This document shows positions 8,001 to 17,508 of a stretch of DNA of 64,000 nucleotides, piece by piece (position 1 is the first letter of the stretch; every line of letters starts with the position of its first letter). Below the pieces are notes generated by a model, which worked only from the letters and a program-made list of their open reading frames with translations, did no database searches and was not told the origin of the DNA. The position numbers were made by a program, and so were the translations under genes. Source of the DNA: Deltaproteobacteria bacterium (GTDB lineage Bacteria > Myxococcota_C > UBA6777); assembly GCA_002731275.1 (NCBI GenBank), contig PCBK01000104.1, positions 1-64,000 on the forward strand, in the 5' to 3' direction.

Positions 8001-9730
8001 AGTTGGTGAAGGGACTTGGAGACAAGAAAAAAGATGTACGTGAAGAGGCACGCAAGTTCTTGTTGTCCATCGGTACGCCTGTTCTGGAGCACGTTCGTCC
8101 ATTGCTCACCTCAAAGAAAATCACACTCCGTCGAGAAGCAGCTGAAATTGTTGCGGCGATTCCGTATCCCGACAACGTGCCATATATCGACAAAGCCCTC
8201 GAAAAGGAAAAGAAGGCTGATATAGAGGCGATACTGCGACAAGCTCGTCTCAAAAGTCTCCCCCTCGGAGATGCTGGAAAAATGGATGACAAAGCGCTTG
8301 ATGAGGCGCTCCAAGAGATGAGCGAAAACCTTCCTGATATTCCGTCTTTTGCGTCACCTTCGTCTTTACCCGCCTGTGTGTGGAAACAGAGTCAGAGCGC
8401 GCTCTCTGAAAAGGCTATGGCGTGGTTGATCAGTCAGTGCATGCGTGAGACTCATGCTTCGAAAAACACTGACCTTCATTCGGTTTTTGACCGTCTCACA
8501 CAAGATAGTTTTGACGCGATGTGTGCCGCGATCGACAAGGCTGCTGGGACGAGTGTGCGACCAGATCATCCGTGGATTGAATATATCCTCGGACGCGCAG
8601 CAAGTGACGCATACATCGAATCGTTACGTGAGCGCTTTTACACTCTCGCGAAGGTGTGCAAAGAGTCTGCCTTCCGATTGATCGATGTGTTCCGTGCAAG
8701 AGCGACTGAGCCGATGATCTTTGCGCTCATCGATTGGATGCAGCGTGCAAAACGCGTGGAGACACAGGAACGCTGTCGTTATGCCCTGTCCGGCATCGCG
8801 AGTCGTAAAAAGCTTTCCTTTGACGGGTTACTCGAACAATCCACACCTGATTTTGGTTTTGACGCAGATGGCATACGTGACTTCTCTGAGGCGGGAGAAG
8901 GTTGGACGTGTTCTCTTGAGGCAGGTGGTCAATTGTTGTTGCACCATCAGGGAGAATCCTACTCTCAACTCCCCGTCCCCAAAGACGCTGATGAGCAAGC
9001 ACTTAAAGCTTTTGAGGAGGCTGCTGCGTCTTTCACTTCGATACGTGAATCCATCGATCAACGTCTGCAACTGAGACATCGTCGCCTTGAAGAGGCAATG
9101 TTGACAGAGCGTACGTGGACCCTGAAAGAGTGGAAAGCGTCCTATCTGGAACACCCCGTTTTACACAAAATCTCTCTTGGGATCGTTTTTTGGGATATTG
9201 GAGCGTCAAAGTCCTTTGCTGTGTCGGAGGACGCAAAGCTCGTCGATGTCGAGGGAAATGTGTACAAGCCCAAAGCCAAGACAACGATCAAAATCGCCCA
9301 CGTGACAGATCTTGCGGAGGAAGAGATCGCGCTTTGGAATGCGTTTTTGCTCGAACGAGAGTGGCCCTCGCCATTTTCGCAGATGACACGTAAAGCCTAT
9401 CACCTCGACAAACCCGTAAGTGCTTTTGAGGCCTTGTTTGGCGACATGGAGTACTTTTCCGATGGGAAAGAACTACGGAAGCAGACATATCGACTTGGTT
9501 ACAAACCCGAACAAGTCGAAGGTCTCGTATATCAGGGGCATAAGACTGTCATGGGTGGATATCACGTGTCCATTGAGCACGATAGTTACTCTGTGAGCAG
9601 GCCCGAAGACTGGGATGATTTGAAGTTTCGTAAGATCTCTGTGCGTAAAAGTCGGGTGGGGGAGATCCCAGCGCTTGTGTGGAGTGAGCTGATGCGTGAG
9701 TTTGTCTTGATGGAGCGGACCTTGTCCTAG
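5072..9730 (+). CDS. Very large HEAT-repeat protein with a C-terminal DUF4132 domain
   Basis: 1552 residues, starting at ATG 5072 behind GGAG (5061-5064); an upstream in-frame start would overlap the LRR gene. Most of the chain is helical and HEAT-like. Two segments are clearly related to each other, near residues 447-515 and 985-1055: each reads GTPVL-x4-PLLT-x-K, then R-x-EAA, then DKALEKEK or KDALEKEK. Near residues 1370-1450 the order Trp, His-x-Thr-Asp-Leu, a Trp, then PSPFSQMTRKAYHL matches the DUF4132 signature also found in E. coli MolR/YehI proteins. DUF4132 has no proven biochemistry; it has been linked by gene context to WGR and MoxR-VWA type systems. No signal peptide is seen. The tight link to the LRR gene suggests a two-component cytoplasmic complex, which is inference. 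Confidence 0.85.
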   Translation: MLEKVIKVGRKGGEEYQVRNRLTDLVEDGAELGGYLWHAFRDGETWPLTNCLLWSYLANATFSVTDLRGFLHHDACPAPDHEDWWENKDADPRMLLWSEAFSELIKGYFQHGDVDGLISSLDTFEEAFKWRIECLLALYGHISGDALDDSMLEKFAVTWWLEQRMRREFDFFGVKDEAREGMTTVAIWSKERWYRALCDVVQEDDFPQPSFSGFFGEFAEVFAAATPKEVIEIAKKVDEQSLDPKLSRVIFEQHDADALAPEVLAYADDVLTSLEELPAVQAQIAVGLCCRLALAQEQALDERFDILVQKTIEARYGEEKLGYIPDSFVWESGPLSGELLEAVPLARREKLVLLQRPPWQFYRVCTTEAVARSIFEDGILLSSDRLESRWFLNNVFEEFGEIMARVAVEHLETNFSYRSLVLEWLSKEQFDFALPAIVQLLGADAKTRKVVTELLRGWGTPVLAYLPPLLTAKAKKTRTEAARLLTSFASQREAQKLAKDALEKEKDETIRALLTPLVIQYAEEGEETSKTRWGRDAYFQLEQMLGKRDRFPELPEMKDIVVPLLVSWCERKELEDAKKDFWKIFRHGVLGIESIRNIQLLFVARAEQLASQAETVDEKIWLQHADRLFEEQGWESLVPLGAGVLSWVVQWIKRDANRQPPTDIYYHDMIGVSEWEEVIERLGRFKYDAGFTKINHKLERAEELVKDAFRDASTRMEKFQKALTLVLPFEADGETFSVDEIESEFKERMEKGESIFKLQEKYERALLPVILRWLIKSDEEGAFTAEGWPTRSIHVDAWENLCSLVLHFQGPQDEVDEVDLKEFTKRNVWREKVDTCAPILSTLWKKIGAFGVQRTKDDMFVAHQVWGQLQENTWYRIKTLLRKLRGQVDLLKPLEALCVIFGQRPHHCHYKGEKHALELLSIVLDDPDVDDEEKLALVKRLSLAYQTFEVETLQSFQRWLGSRYAEGHVENEFIVQELVKGLGDKKKDVREEARKFLLSIGTPVLEHVRPLLTSKKITLRREAAEIVAAIPYPDNVPYIDKALEKEKKADIEAILRQARLKSLPLGDAGKMDDKALDEALQEMSENLPDIPSFASPSSLPACVWKQSQSALSEKAMAWLISQCMRETHASKNTDLHSVFDRLTQDSFDAMCAAIDKAAGTSVRPDHPWIEYILGRAASDAYIESLRERFYTLAKVCKESAFRLIDVFRARATEPMIFALIDWMQRAKRVETQERCRYALSGIASRKKLSFDGLLEQSTPDFGFDADGIRDFSEAGEGWTCSLEAGGQLLLHHQGESYSQLPVPKDADEQALKAFEEAAASFTSIRESIDQRLQLRHRRLEEAMLTERTWTLKEWKASYLEHPVLHKISLGIVFWDIGASKSFAVSEDAKLVDVEGNVYKPKAKTTIKIAHVTDLAEEEIALWNAFLLEREWPSPFSQMTRKAYHLDKPVSAFEALFGDMEYFSDGKELRKQTYRLGYKPEQVEGLVYQGHKTVMGGYHVSIEHDSYSVSRPEDWDDLKFRKISVRKSRVGEIPALVWSELMREFVLMERTLS

Positions 9731-9749
9731 TAAGCGAAGACTTGCGGAG

Positions 9750-10580
9750 TTATGGGAGGACCTGACGCAAATGTTCGAGGATGAGGGGGGTGATGCGTTC
9801 GGGTTCTTCGAGCTGTGGGAGGTGCCCGGCGTTCATGAGCGTGATGAGTTGCGCGTTGGGGAAGAGCTGTTGGAGGCGCTTTGTATTGTCGTGAGGGAGA
9901 ATCTTGTCTTTGGTTCCCCAAATGACGAGCGTTGGGATGTTGTGTTCGGCGGTCTTGATGAACTTATCTTCCATGTCAAACAGCGGCATATCCTGGCTTG
10001 TGGCGTGAAGCGCTGGCAAAAAGCCTGGATCTTTGAGTTGTCGGTCAAACATCTCGTAGTACGGTTTGAGCGCAGGGGCGTTGGGTTGGACAAAATTTCG
10101 TTTGGTGCCGATACGGATAAGTTGTTTGCCGAAGAGTTGCAGCGCGAGCTTTCCGATGCCTGGTATCTTCGCGAGCTTTGCGGCGGGTGTGGCCTTTTGT
10201 TTGATGCCAGCAGGTGCGAGAAGGCAAAGCCCATCGACTTTTTCGGGATATTGTGCGGAGAGAGATAGTGCGATCGCGCCCCCCATCGATGAACCTACGA
10301 TCTGAAATGTCTCTGGGAGTTCGAGTCCTTTGACGACATCGAGGATCTGGCCCATGAACAACGCAGAGTCATATGTGACGTTTGGTTTGGCCGTTTGTCC
10401 GCGTCCGTAGAGATCGACGAGCAGACAACGTAGGCCAGCGTCTGTCAGGGGTTTGATGTTGTGCATCCAGACCAGCGAGGAGGAGGCAAAGCCGTGAATC
10501 ATGATGACGAGCGGACCGTCCGCCGGTCCATGTAGTTCGTAGTAGACGTTGCCATGGGTACATGCGACAAAGTGGCTCAT
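9750..10580 (-). CDS. Alpha/beta-fold hydrolase
   Basis: 276 residues. The fold is shown by VIMIHGFASSS (oxyanion-hole HG motif), the nucleophile elbow GSSMGGA, an acid-bearing strand VIWGTKDKILP and the C-terminal catalytic histidine in NAGHLPQLEEP. All three members of the Ser-Asp-His triad are therefore present. It has no signal peptide, so it is likely cytoplasmic. A GGAAAGGAA stretch precedes the ATG at 10580. Families with this layout include esterases, C-C bond hydrolases and haloperoxidase-like enzymes; nothing in the sequence decides the substrate. It converges with the DUF4132 gene and is divergent from purL, so it is probably transcribed alone. Confidence 0.88.
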   Translation of the reverse strand: MSHFVACTHGNVYYELHGPADGPLVIMIHGFASSSLVWMHNIKPLTDAGLRCLLVDLYGRGQTAKPNVTYDSALFMGQILDVVKGLELPETFQIVGSSMGGAIALSLSAQYPEKVDGLCLLAPAGIKQKATPAAKLAKIPGIGKLALQLFGKQLIRIGTKRNFVQPNAPALKPYYEMFDRQLKDPGFLPALHATSQDMPLFDMEDKFIKTAEHNIPTLVIWGTKDKILPHDNTKRLQQLFPNAQLITLMNAGHLPQLEEPERITPLILEHLRQVLP

Positions 10581-10712
10581 CTCTATTCCTTTCCATTTCG
10601 TCTTGTGGGGGAGTTGCGCAAAGTATGTGTGCTTTTCGGGGGAATGTCAAAGCCTTTCGGGGTGATGAGCGAAGCGGGAGCAGAGGGTTGGGGGAGGATT
10701 GTGCAAATCTTC

Positions 10713-10741
10713 TTGCAGTTTGTGGACGAACCTTCTATACA
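10713..10741 (+). promoter_or_regulatory. Candidate sigma-70-type promoter of purL
   Basis: TTGCAG (10713-10718) and TATACA (10736-10741) are separated by exactly 17 bases. The predicted start of transcription, near 10748, would give a leader of about 60 bases before the purL ATG. A small hairpin, AGGTC-CACA-GACCT (10743-10756), sits at the very start of that leader. This is pattern-based only. Confidence 0.5.
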
Positions 10742-10808
10742 GAGGTCCACAGACCTGTCGTTGTATGGTCGCAAAAACTCTCAGACTCCTTTACGTTAGG
10801 TGGATTCG

Positions 10809-13800
10809 ATGCAAATCATCCTCGGGCAACACGCGCTCTCACCCTTCCGTCACGAGCGTCTGCTCTCCGAATTACGTACTTGTCAGTCCAATATCTCCGA
10901 TCTCTCCTGTCGTCATGTCTATTTTCTCGATCTTCCAAAACCACTCCCTGCTGACCAGCTGAACAAGCTCAAGCATATCCTGGATGTGGATCAAAGCTGT
11001 CCCGACGCGCTCCCTGAAGGAGATCTTGCGCTCGTGACGCCTCGAATCGGGACGATCTCTCCGTGGTCTTCGAAGGCGACAGATATCCTGCATTTGTGTG
11101 GCTTTTCACACGTGGAGCGGATCGAGCGAGGGGTTGTGTATCTGCTTAAAGGAGCACGCTGGAGTGATGTCGCACGCGCCAAGATCTTCGACCGAATGAC
11201 CGAGCAATGTCTCTCTCTGCTCGATGACGCGAGCGGCTTGTTTCATCACGCAACACCCCAGCCCGTGCAGTCTATCGCGATCCTGGACAGAGGCATCGAA
11301 GCCCTCAAAGAGGCCAACACTGCGCTCGGTCTCGCGCTCAGTGAAGACGAGATGGTGTATCTCGTGGAGAGCTACAGAGAGCTTGGTCGAGAGCCCAATG
11401 ATATCGAACTGATGATGTTTGCACAGGCGAACTCCGAGCACTGTCGGCATAAGACGTTCAACGCGGGCTGGACGATTGACGGTGAAGAGATGGAACACTC
11501 TCTGTTCTCGATGATCAAAAACACCTACGAACACCACTCGACGAATGTGTTGTCTGCGTACAAAGACAACGCCTCTGTGATCAGGGGTCATCGTGGGGGG
11601 CGTTTCTTTGCAGATGTCGAAGACAATGTCTACCGCGAACACGAAGAAGACATCCACATCCTGATGAAGGTCGAGACCCACAACCATCCCACTGGCATTT
11701 CTCCTTATCCCGGTGCATCAACGGGTTCAGGAGGGGAAATTCGTGATGAAGGAGCGACCGGGCGAGGCTCAAAGCCGAAAGCAGGTCTTGTAGGGTTCTC
11801 CGTATCCCACTTGCGACTCCCTGATGCGCCAAAGCGTTGGGAAGATCCGCTGCGTAAACCTGAGCGGATGGCGTCCTCTTTGCAAATTATGTTGGAAGGC
11901 CCTATCGGGGCGGCGAGCTTTAACAACGAATTTGGTCGACCTGCGTTGGCTGGATATTTTCGGACCTTTGAGCAAGATGTTGACTTGCCTCATGGCCGCG
12001 AGCGACGTGGGTATCACAAGCCCATCATGATCGCTGGTGGGATGGGGAACATTCGGGATCAGCACGTCGAGAAAGACGACATCCCAGAAGGGGCGCTCGT
12101 GATCGTCCTGGGTGGACCGGCGATGTTGATCGGTCTGGGAGGTGGTGCGGCGTCTTCGATGGCGAGTGGGGCGAGCGCTGCAGATCTCGACTTTGCCTCT
12201 GTGCAACGAGACAATCCCGAGATGGAGCGCCGTTGTCAGGAGGTGATCGACACCTGCTGGGGATTGGGGGAGGATAACCCCATCTACTCGATCCACGATG
12301 TCGGCGCAGGGGGGTTGTCCAACGCGCTCCCTGAGCTTGTGCACGACGCCGGACGAGGAGCGATGTTTGAGCTGCGCAATATCCCCAATGACGAACCCGG
12401 TATGAGCCCGATGGAGATCTGGTGCAACGAGAGTCAGGAGCGATATGTCCTGGCGATTGATGAGCAGATGCTACCGATGTTCGAGGAGATCTGCGATCGA
12501 GAGCGATGTCCCTTCTCGGTCCTCGGAAAAGCCACGACCAAAGAACATCTCTGTCTTCACGATCGACACTTCTCGAATAAACCGATCGATCTGCCGATGT
12601 CCGTGTTGTTTGGGAAAGCGCCTAAAATGTCTCGTGAGACACATCGGCCTTCTTATTCTCGCGAAGATGTCGACACATCAGCGTTCTCCTTGACGCAGAC
12701 CGCGAAGGATTTGTTGTTGTTCCCTACAGTCGCGGCGAAGACCTTTTTGATATCGATTGGAGATAGAAGCATCACAGGGATGGTGGCGCGAGATCAGATG
12801 GTAGGGCCGTGGCAGGTCCCAGTGGCAGACGTCGCCGTGACGACGAGTGCGATCTATGCGGACTGTGGAGAGGCGATGGCGATGGGAGAACGCCCCCCTG
12901 TGGCGTTGCTCCATCCCGCTGCATCTGGACGCCTCGCTGTCGCCGAGGCGCTGACGAACATCGCAGCGGCGCGCATCGATAAGATCAGCGATATCAAACT
13001 CAGCGCCAACTGGATGGCTGCTGTCAATCATCCCGGCGAGGATGTCGCACTGTTCGATACAGTCAAGGCGTTGGGGTTGGAGCTGTGTCCTGAGCTTGAT
13101 CTGACCATTCCTGTGGGGAAGGACTCGATGTCCATGCGCGCTGTGTGGGAGGAGGAGGGGGAAGCGCACGCTGTCACCGCGCCGCTTTCTCTGATTGTGT
13201 CGGCTTTTGCGCCTGTCTCTGATTGCCACAAAACTCTCACACCACAGCTCCAACGTGATGAAGAGACCTGTCTCGTCTTGATTGACCTCGGTCGTGGACA
13301 GGATCGTTTGGGTGCAAGTTGTGCCTTGCAAATCCACAACAAGCTCGGCGCGACACCACCAGACTTGGACAGCCCAGCGCTTTTGAAAGACTTCTTCGAG
13401 GGGCTTCAGACGCTCGCTGCAAAAGACAAATTGCTCGCTTACCATGACCGCTCAGATGGTGGTTTGTGGGCGTGCTTATGTGAGATGGCTTTCGCTGGTC
13501 GGTGTGGCCTGGATATCCGACTCGCCGAAGGTCGCCATGCATTTGGACAACTTTTCTCCGAAGAACTTGGTGCTGTCGTGCAGGTCCACAAGGAAGATGT
13601 TGAGGCGTTACGAGCTACCTTCGCGGGGACGTCTTTGGATGGTCAACTCTCTGTGATCGCGAATATTCGCATGGATCGTAAGATCTGTGTGCATCACGAA
13701 GAGACGTGTCTGTTGGAAGAGACGCGGGCGTCTTTGCAACAATTGTGGGGACAGACTTCCTTTGAGATGGCGAAGATTCGGGACAATGAACACTGCGCGA

Positions 13801-14675
13801 CGCAAGAGTATGCGTTGATCGCGGACGAAGACGATCCCGGTATGCACGCATCCTTGACGTATGAGCCTGAAGAGGATATCTGCGCGCCGTTTGTGAACAC
13901 AGCGCGACCAAAAATAGCGATCTTGCGAGAACAAGGCGTGAATGGTCATGTCGAAATGGCGGCGGCTTTTCATCGGGCTGGGTTTGACGCTGTTGATGTG
14001 CACATGAGTGACATTCTCTCGGAGACTGTGACATTTGATACATTTCGGGGGCTGGTCGCTTGTGGTGGGTTTTCCTATGGTGATGTTCTCGGTGCAGGAA
14101 GTGGTTGGGCGCAATCGATCTTGCAAAATACAGTGGCTTTCGATGTGTTCTCGGCGTTCTTTTCACGTGAGGATACCTTTGCGCTCGGTGTGTGCAATGG
14201 TTGCCAGATGATGGCGCAGTTGAAAGCATTGATCCCCGGAGCCGCGCACTGGCCTCGTTTTGTACGCAACACCTCCGAGCAATTTGAGGCCAGGAGTGTG
14301 ATGGTTGAGGTGGTCTCTTCACCCTCTATCTTGATGGCAGACATGGCAGGTTCTCGGATGCCAATTGCAGTCGCACATGGTGAGGGACGGGCGCGATGTT
14401 CGGAGGAAGAGGCACAAGCACTGCACGACCAACAGCTCGTCTCTCTTCGTTATGTCGATCACCACGGCCAGCCGACGACACATTATCCTCTCAATCCAAA
14501 TGGTTCTCCGCTCGGTGTGACTGGTTTGTGCAATGAGGATGGGCGCTTTACGATAATGATGCCCCACCCTGAGCGGGTTTTCCGTACGATCCAACATTCT
14601 TGGGCGCCTACGTCTTGGGGAGAGCACAGCGCGTGGATGAGAATGTTCCAAAATGCCCGATTGTGGGTTGGATAG
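10809..14675 (+). CDS. purL: Phosphoribosylformylglycinamidine synthase (PurL, large fused type)
   Basis: Fourth step of purine synthesis: FGAR, glutamine and ATP give FGAM. At 1288 residues it is the one-chain proteobacterial type, in which PurS-like, synthetase and glutaminase parts are fused. Visible signatures are [12 protein letters not shown] and [20 protein letters not shown] (synthetase active region), [27 protein letters not shown] and YHDRSDGGL. The C-terminal glutaminase has [16 protein letters not shown], the nucleophile Cys in GVCNGCQMM, and the catalytic His/Glu near PHPERVFR. The ATG at 10809 is chosen over GTG 10800 because AGGTGG lies 6 bases upstream. No other pur gene is nearby. 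Confidence 0.97.
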   Translation: MQIILGQHALSPFRHERLLSELRTCQSNISDLSCRHVYFLDLPKPLPADQLNKLKHILDVDQSCPDALPEGDLALVTPRIGTISPWSSKATDILHLCGFSHVERIERGVVYLLKGARWSDVARAKIFDRMTEQCLSLLDDASGLFHHATPQPVQSIAILDRGIEALKEANTALGLALSEDEMVYLVESYRELGREPNDIELMMFAQANSEHCRHKTFNAGWTIDGEEMEHSLFSMIKNTYEHHSTNVLSAYKDNASVIRGHRGGRFFADVEDNVYREHEEDIHILMKVETHNHPTGISPYPGASTGSGGEIRDEGATGRGSKPKAGLVGFSVSHLRLPDAPKRWEDPLRKPERMASSLQIMLEGPIGAASFNNEFGRPALAGYFRTFEQDVDLPHGRERRGYHKPIMIAGGMGNIRDQHVEKDDIPEGALVIVLGGPAMLIGLGGGAASSMASGASAADLDFASVQRDNPEMERRCQEVIDTCWGLGEDNPIYSIHDVGAGGLSNALPELVHDAGRGAMFELRNIPNDEPGMSPMEIWCNESQERYVLAIDEQMLPMFEEICDRERCPFSVLGKATTKEHLCLHDRHFSNKPIDLPMSVLFGKAPKMSRETHRPSYSREDVDTSAFSLTQTAKDLLLFPTVAAKTFLISIGDRSITGMVARDQMVGPWQVPVADVAVTTSAIYADCGEAMAMGERPPVALLHPAASGRLAVAEALTNIAAARIDKISDIKLSANWMAAVNHPGEDVALFDTVKALGLELCPELDLTIPVGKDSMSMRAVWEEEGEAHAVTAPLSLIVSAFAPVSDCHKTLTPQLQRDEETCLVLIDLGRGQDRLGASCALQIHNKLGATPPDLDSPALLKDFFEGLQTLAAKDKLLAYHDRSDGGLWACLCEMAFAGRCGLDIRLAEGRHAFGQLFSEELGAVVQVHKEDVEALRATFAGTSLDGQLSVIANIRMDRKICVHHEETCLLEETRASLQQLWGQTSFEMAKIRDNEHCATQEYALIADEDDPGMHASLTYEPEEDICAPFVNTARPKIAILREQGVNGHVEMAAAFHRAGFDAVDVHMSDILSETVTFDTFRGLVACGGFSYGDVLGAGSGWAQSILQNTVAFDVFSAFFSREDTFALGVCNGCQMMAQLKALIPGAAHWPRFVRNTSEQFEARSVMVEVVSSPSILMADMAGSRMPIAVAHGEGRARCSEEEAQALHDQQLVSLRYVDHHGQPTTHYPLNPNGSPLGVTGLCNEDGRFTIMMPHPERVFRTIQHSWAPTSWGEHSAWMRMFQNARLWVG

Positions 14676-14711
14676 TCTCTTTTGAGGCTGTTTTTGACGA
14701 AAGGTATGTTG

Positions 14712-15986
14712 ATGACTGAACGATTGCAAAAGAGCGTCGAAGAGCTCGCGTCGATATTTTCTTCTCATTTTCCGACCTCCCGTGAAGGGGAGCGGACGAT
14801 CGGCCGGGAGTCGGAGTATCCTGTTGTGCTGCCCAATGGGGACGCATTTGACGTGCAACAGTTGTGGCCTCTGTTGATCGAAAAGACAGGCTTTAGACCT
14901 CTCAAAGAGGGCGATTTAATCGTCGGTCTAGAAGGTGAAGACGCGAGCTTTTCATTGGAGGTCGGTTGGGGCACGATCGAGATCATCACGAGGCCTTGTC
15001 AACACTTGCATGAGATGTGTGCGATTCAGGACAAGACGATGGAATCACTGCTTGAGGCGGTCGATTCATTTGGTGCGCATGTCCTTGGATGTGGTATCCA
15101 GCCAAAGACACCACCGACACACGCATTGATGTCCGGAAAGAAGCGGTACGGTCTGTTGTTGGAGACGATCGGCGAGCCTTGGCTGTGGTTCGCGACGACC
15201 GCGAGTGATCAGCTCCATGTGTCTGTGGTCCGCGATGAAGTCGTCTCTTTACTCAATATTGGGAATGTCTTGGCGTGTGTGTCGATCGCTTTATGTGGCA
15301 ACTCCTCCGTATATGGTGGACAACACCACGGCTTTATCTCTTCGAGAGAGGGGCAGATGAAGACGATCTCTTCGGAACAATATCGTCACGGTATGCCGGC
15401 GAGAGCCATTCGCGATATCGAAGATTGGATCGCTCTAAGCGCGCAACAACAATTCTTGATGAACAAAAAAGACGGTGTATACGAGCAGGCAGAGGGTACA
15501 TTTGCCTCTTTTATCGAGGAGAATGGTGTCGACTTTGAGGCGTTCTTGATGCACGATCATTACCTGTGGAACAGCGCCCGTGCGCGGACCGCACATGGAA
15601 CCATCGAGCTTCGTTCTCCCTGTCAGCAGCCCTGGCCCGAACACTACGCTGCTGCGACACTTGGGGTCGGGTTATTTGAGGCTGGTGAGGCTTTGAGCGT
15701 TTGGTTGGATGGTGTGTTAGGTGATGCGTTGTGGCCAACGATGAGAGCGTATCATCACGACGTTATCCACAAGGGTTTGGCAGCAGATGAGCCCTTTGAA
15801 GGGTTTTTGCGAGGTGTGTTGGAGCGCTGTGAAGCGGCGCTTGTTGCGAGGGGATTTGGAGAGGAGTCGCTGATGGCACCGCTGTGGAAGCGCCTTGAAG
15901 CCAAACAGAACCCGGGTCAACAGGCACTCGCTGTTTTTGAAGAGGGTGGGATGGAAGCGCTGATCCCATTCCTCGCGATTCGCTAG
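14712..15986 (+). CDS. Glutamate-cysteine ligase, GCS2 family
   Basis: 424 residues. The N-terminal GRESEYPVVLPNG and the segment LEGEDASFSLEVGWGTIEIITRPC are typical of the carboxylate-amine/GCS2 superfamily, in which acidic residues bind Mg2+ and ATP. HVSVVRDEV, a DHYLWNSARARTAHGTIELRSPCQQP block and the late PLWKRLEAK support this. The family makes gamma-glutamylcysteine, the first step to glutathione or, as EgtA, ergothioneine; no gshB or egt gene is nearby to choose between them. AAGG at 14701-14704 favours ATG 14712 over the in-frame ATG at 14706. It follows purL by about 35 bases and may share its transcript, though the functions are unrelated. Confidence 0.85.
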   Translation: MTERLQKSVEELASIFSSHFPTSREGERTIGRESEYPVVLPNGDAFDVQQLWPLLIEKTGFRPLKEGDLIVGLEGEDASFSLEVGWGTIEIITRPCQHLHEMCAIQDKTMESLLEAVDSFGAHVLGCGIQPKTPPTHALMSGKKRYGLLLETIGEPWLWFATTASDQLHVSVVRDEVVSLLNIGNVLACVSIALCGNSSVYGGQHHGFISSREGQMKTISSEQYRHGMPARAIRDIEDWIALSAQQQFLMNKKDGVYEQAEGTFASFIEENGVDFEAFLMHDHYLWNSARARTAHGTIELRSPCQQPWPEHYAAATLGVGLFEAGEALSVWLDGVLGDALWPTMRAYHHDVIHKGLAADEPFEGFLRGVLERCEAALVARGFGEESLMAPLWKRLEAKQNPGQQALAVFEEGGMEALIPFLAIR

Positions 15987-16007
15987 GTATCTTGTTTCCC
16001 TGAGAGT

Positions 16008-17330
16008 TTACGCGGCGTGCAGCTCGATATGTGTTTTAGGTGGACGTGTGAGGGGGAGGTATTTGGGGGTGGGGAGGTCGCCTTGTAAGGTGGGGCGTAG
16101 ATTGTGTTTGTCGAGGTAACGTGTTGCGCTGACGATAAATTGTACACCTTCGAGGAGCGCGAGATGGTAGCCCAGGCAGAAGTGAGGGCCACCACCAAAC
16201 TGCACAGACTCCAGTGGCCCCGGACGTTTCTCTCTTCCCAGCCAACGCTCAGGTTGAAAGGACAGTGGATCTGGGTAGGCTGCGGCATCTTTGGACAATG
16301 ATATCAACGAAGCGACGACACGGGTGTTCACAGGGATTGTGTGTCCATAGATCTCCATCTCTTCCGCGACACGACGTGGTGGGAGCAAAGAGACGGGGGG
16401 ATATAAGCGTAGACACTCTCTGAAGACGGCCTCTGCGAGGGGATAGGACGCCATTGTTTTGGGAGTGATCGGTTCGTTGGGGGATTGTCTGACCTCTTCG
16501 AGGAGCAGATCCCAGTGTTTGGGGGAGTGGGAGAGATGAAGCATCACCCAGGCGAGGACGGAGGCGGTTGTCTCGTGTCCTGCGAGCGCGAGGATACGAA
16601 GGTTGGCGAGCAGCTCTTTGTCTTCGAGACGACGACCTCTTTCATCAGCGCCGTGTGCGAGCGCACCGAGCATACTTTGTGTGTCACTCTTCTCACGGGC
16701 CTGCTTGACGAGGACGCTAAAACGTTCGTCCATCCACTCCTGTGCTTTTTTGGACTTCCACTTGGGGGAGCCTGGGAATTCAAACGGGAGGAGCATTCCA
16801 GGGCCGATAAACTCCGAGAATTTCTTGCGCCACAGAGGTAGATCTGCCCCTTCAATGCCGAGGATGCGGAAGATCACGTCGAGCGCAAAGACGTTGGTGA
16901 TGTGGTGGATATCGAGGGAGGCGTCATCCTCCCAGCTTTCGAAGTGCTCTTCGACGACATCGTAGATCATCTTCCCGATGTCAGCGGCGTTGATACCTTT
17001 GGGGGTGAAGGGACCATTCATCGCGCCACGCATACGCCTGTGCTCTGTACCATCGTTGACGAGGAGCGTGTGTCCGGTGATATGAGGGACTTGTTTGTCG
17101 AGCAGGTCAGAGCGTGTGGCTTTGTTTTTCATGATGGTGTGGGCTTCTTCGCCTGTGACCACGATCGACCAAATGCCAAAGCCCATGTTGATCCAAAAGA
17201 CCGGTCCGAGTGTCCTCTCCATCTCCAGCAAGAACGCATGTTGTTCCTTTGCAATAACACGCATATGTCCAAGCAAGGGCCATCTTCTCGGAGCAATAGG
17301 GATACTGGGGACCATCTTGGGAGTGATCAT
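16008..17330 (-). CDS. Cytochrome P450
   Basis: 440 residues. The I-helix AGHETT (250-255), K-helix ERE-type E-x-x-R (Glu305-Arg308 in RECLRLYP), the PERW meander (360-363) and the heme loop FGGGPHFCLG with the proximal Cys at 385 are all intact. There is no N-terminal membrane anchor, so it is a soluble bacterial P450 needing separate redox partners; none is in the window. GAGG 6 bases before ATG 17330 fixes the start. The gene lies downstream of a START-domain lipid-binding protein on the same strand, and the 178-base gap holds a palindromic operator. Context suggests a lipid or isoprenoid substrate. The overall look is closest to CYP51/CYP120-type enzymes, but the subfamily cannot be decided by eye. 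Confidence 0.93.
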   Translation of the reverse strand: MITPKMVPSIPIAPRRWPLLGHMRVIAKEQHAFLLEMERTLGPVFWINMGFGIWSIVVTGEEAHTIMKNKATRSDLLDKQVPHITGHTLLVNDGTEHRRMRGAMNGPFTPKGINAADIGKMIYDVVEEHFESWEDDASLDIHHITNVFALDVIFRILGIEGADLPLWRKKFSEFIGPGMLLPFEFPGSPKWKSKKAQEWMDERFSVLVKQAREKSDTQSMLGALAHGADERGRRLEDKELLANLRILALAGHETTASVLAWVMLHLSHSPKHWDLLLEEVRQSPNEPITPKTMASYPLAEAVFRECLRLYPPVSLLPPRRVAEEMEIYGHTIPVNTRVVASLISLSKDAAAYPDPLSFQPERWLGREKRPGPLESVQFGGGPHFCLGYHLALLEGVQFIVSATRYLDKHNLRPTLQGDLPTPKYLPLTRPPKTHIELHAA

Positions 17331-17415
17331 TCTGTTCCTCGTTTGTTGTGGGCTATGGTACGTGTGGTCTTTGGGCCACGACAAGTCGATAACATCGTCT
17401 CGTTCTTTGTTTCTA

Positions 17416-17429
17416 TAGAACGTGTTCTA
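17416..17429. promoter_or_regulatory. Palindromic operator TAGAAC-GT-GTTCTA upstream of the P450 gene
   Basis: Perfect 6-bp arms around a 2-base centre, 86 bases before the P450 start. The site fits the published KstR motif of actinobacteria (T-n2-AAC-n2-GTT-n2-A), a TetR-family regulator of sterol and lipid catabolism. No tetR gene is adjacent here, so the regulator would act from elsewhere. The palindrome is certain; the regulator is inference. Confidence 0.55.
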
Positions 17430-17508
17430 GTATATGCGGAGTTTGTAGGATATTGTCAATGGAGGAGGGGGAATTTGTGGCGTTTTTTGTAAAAGAGGGA
17501 GTGTTGTT

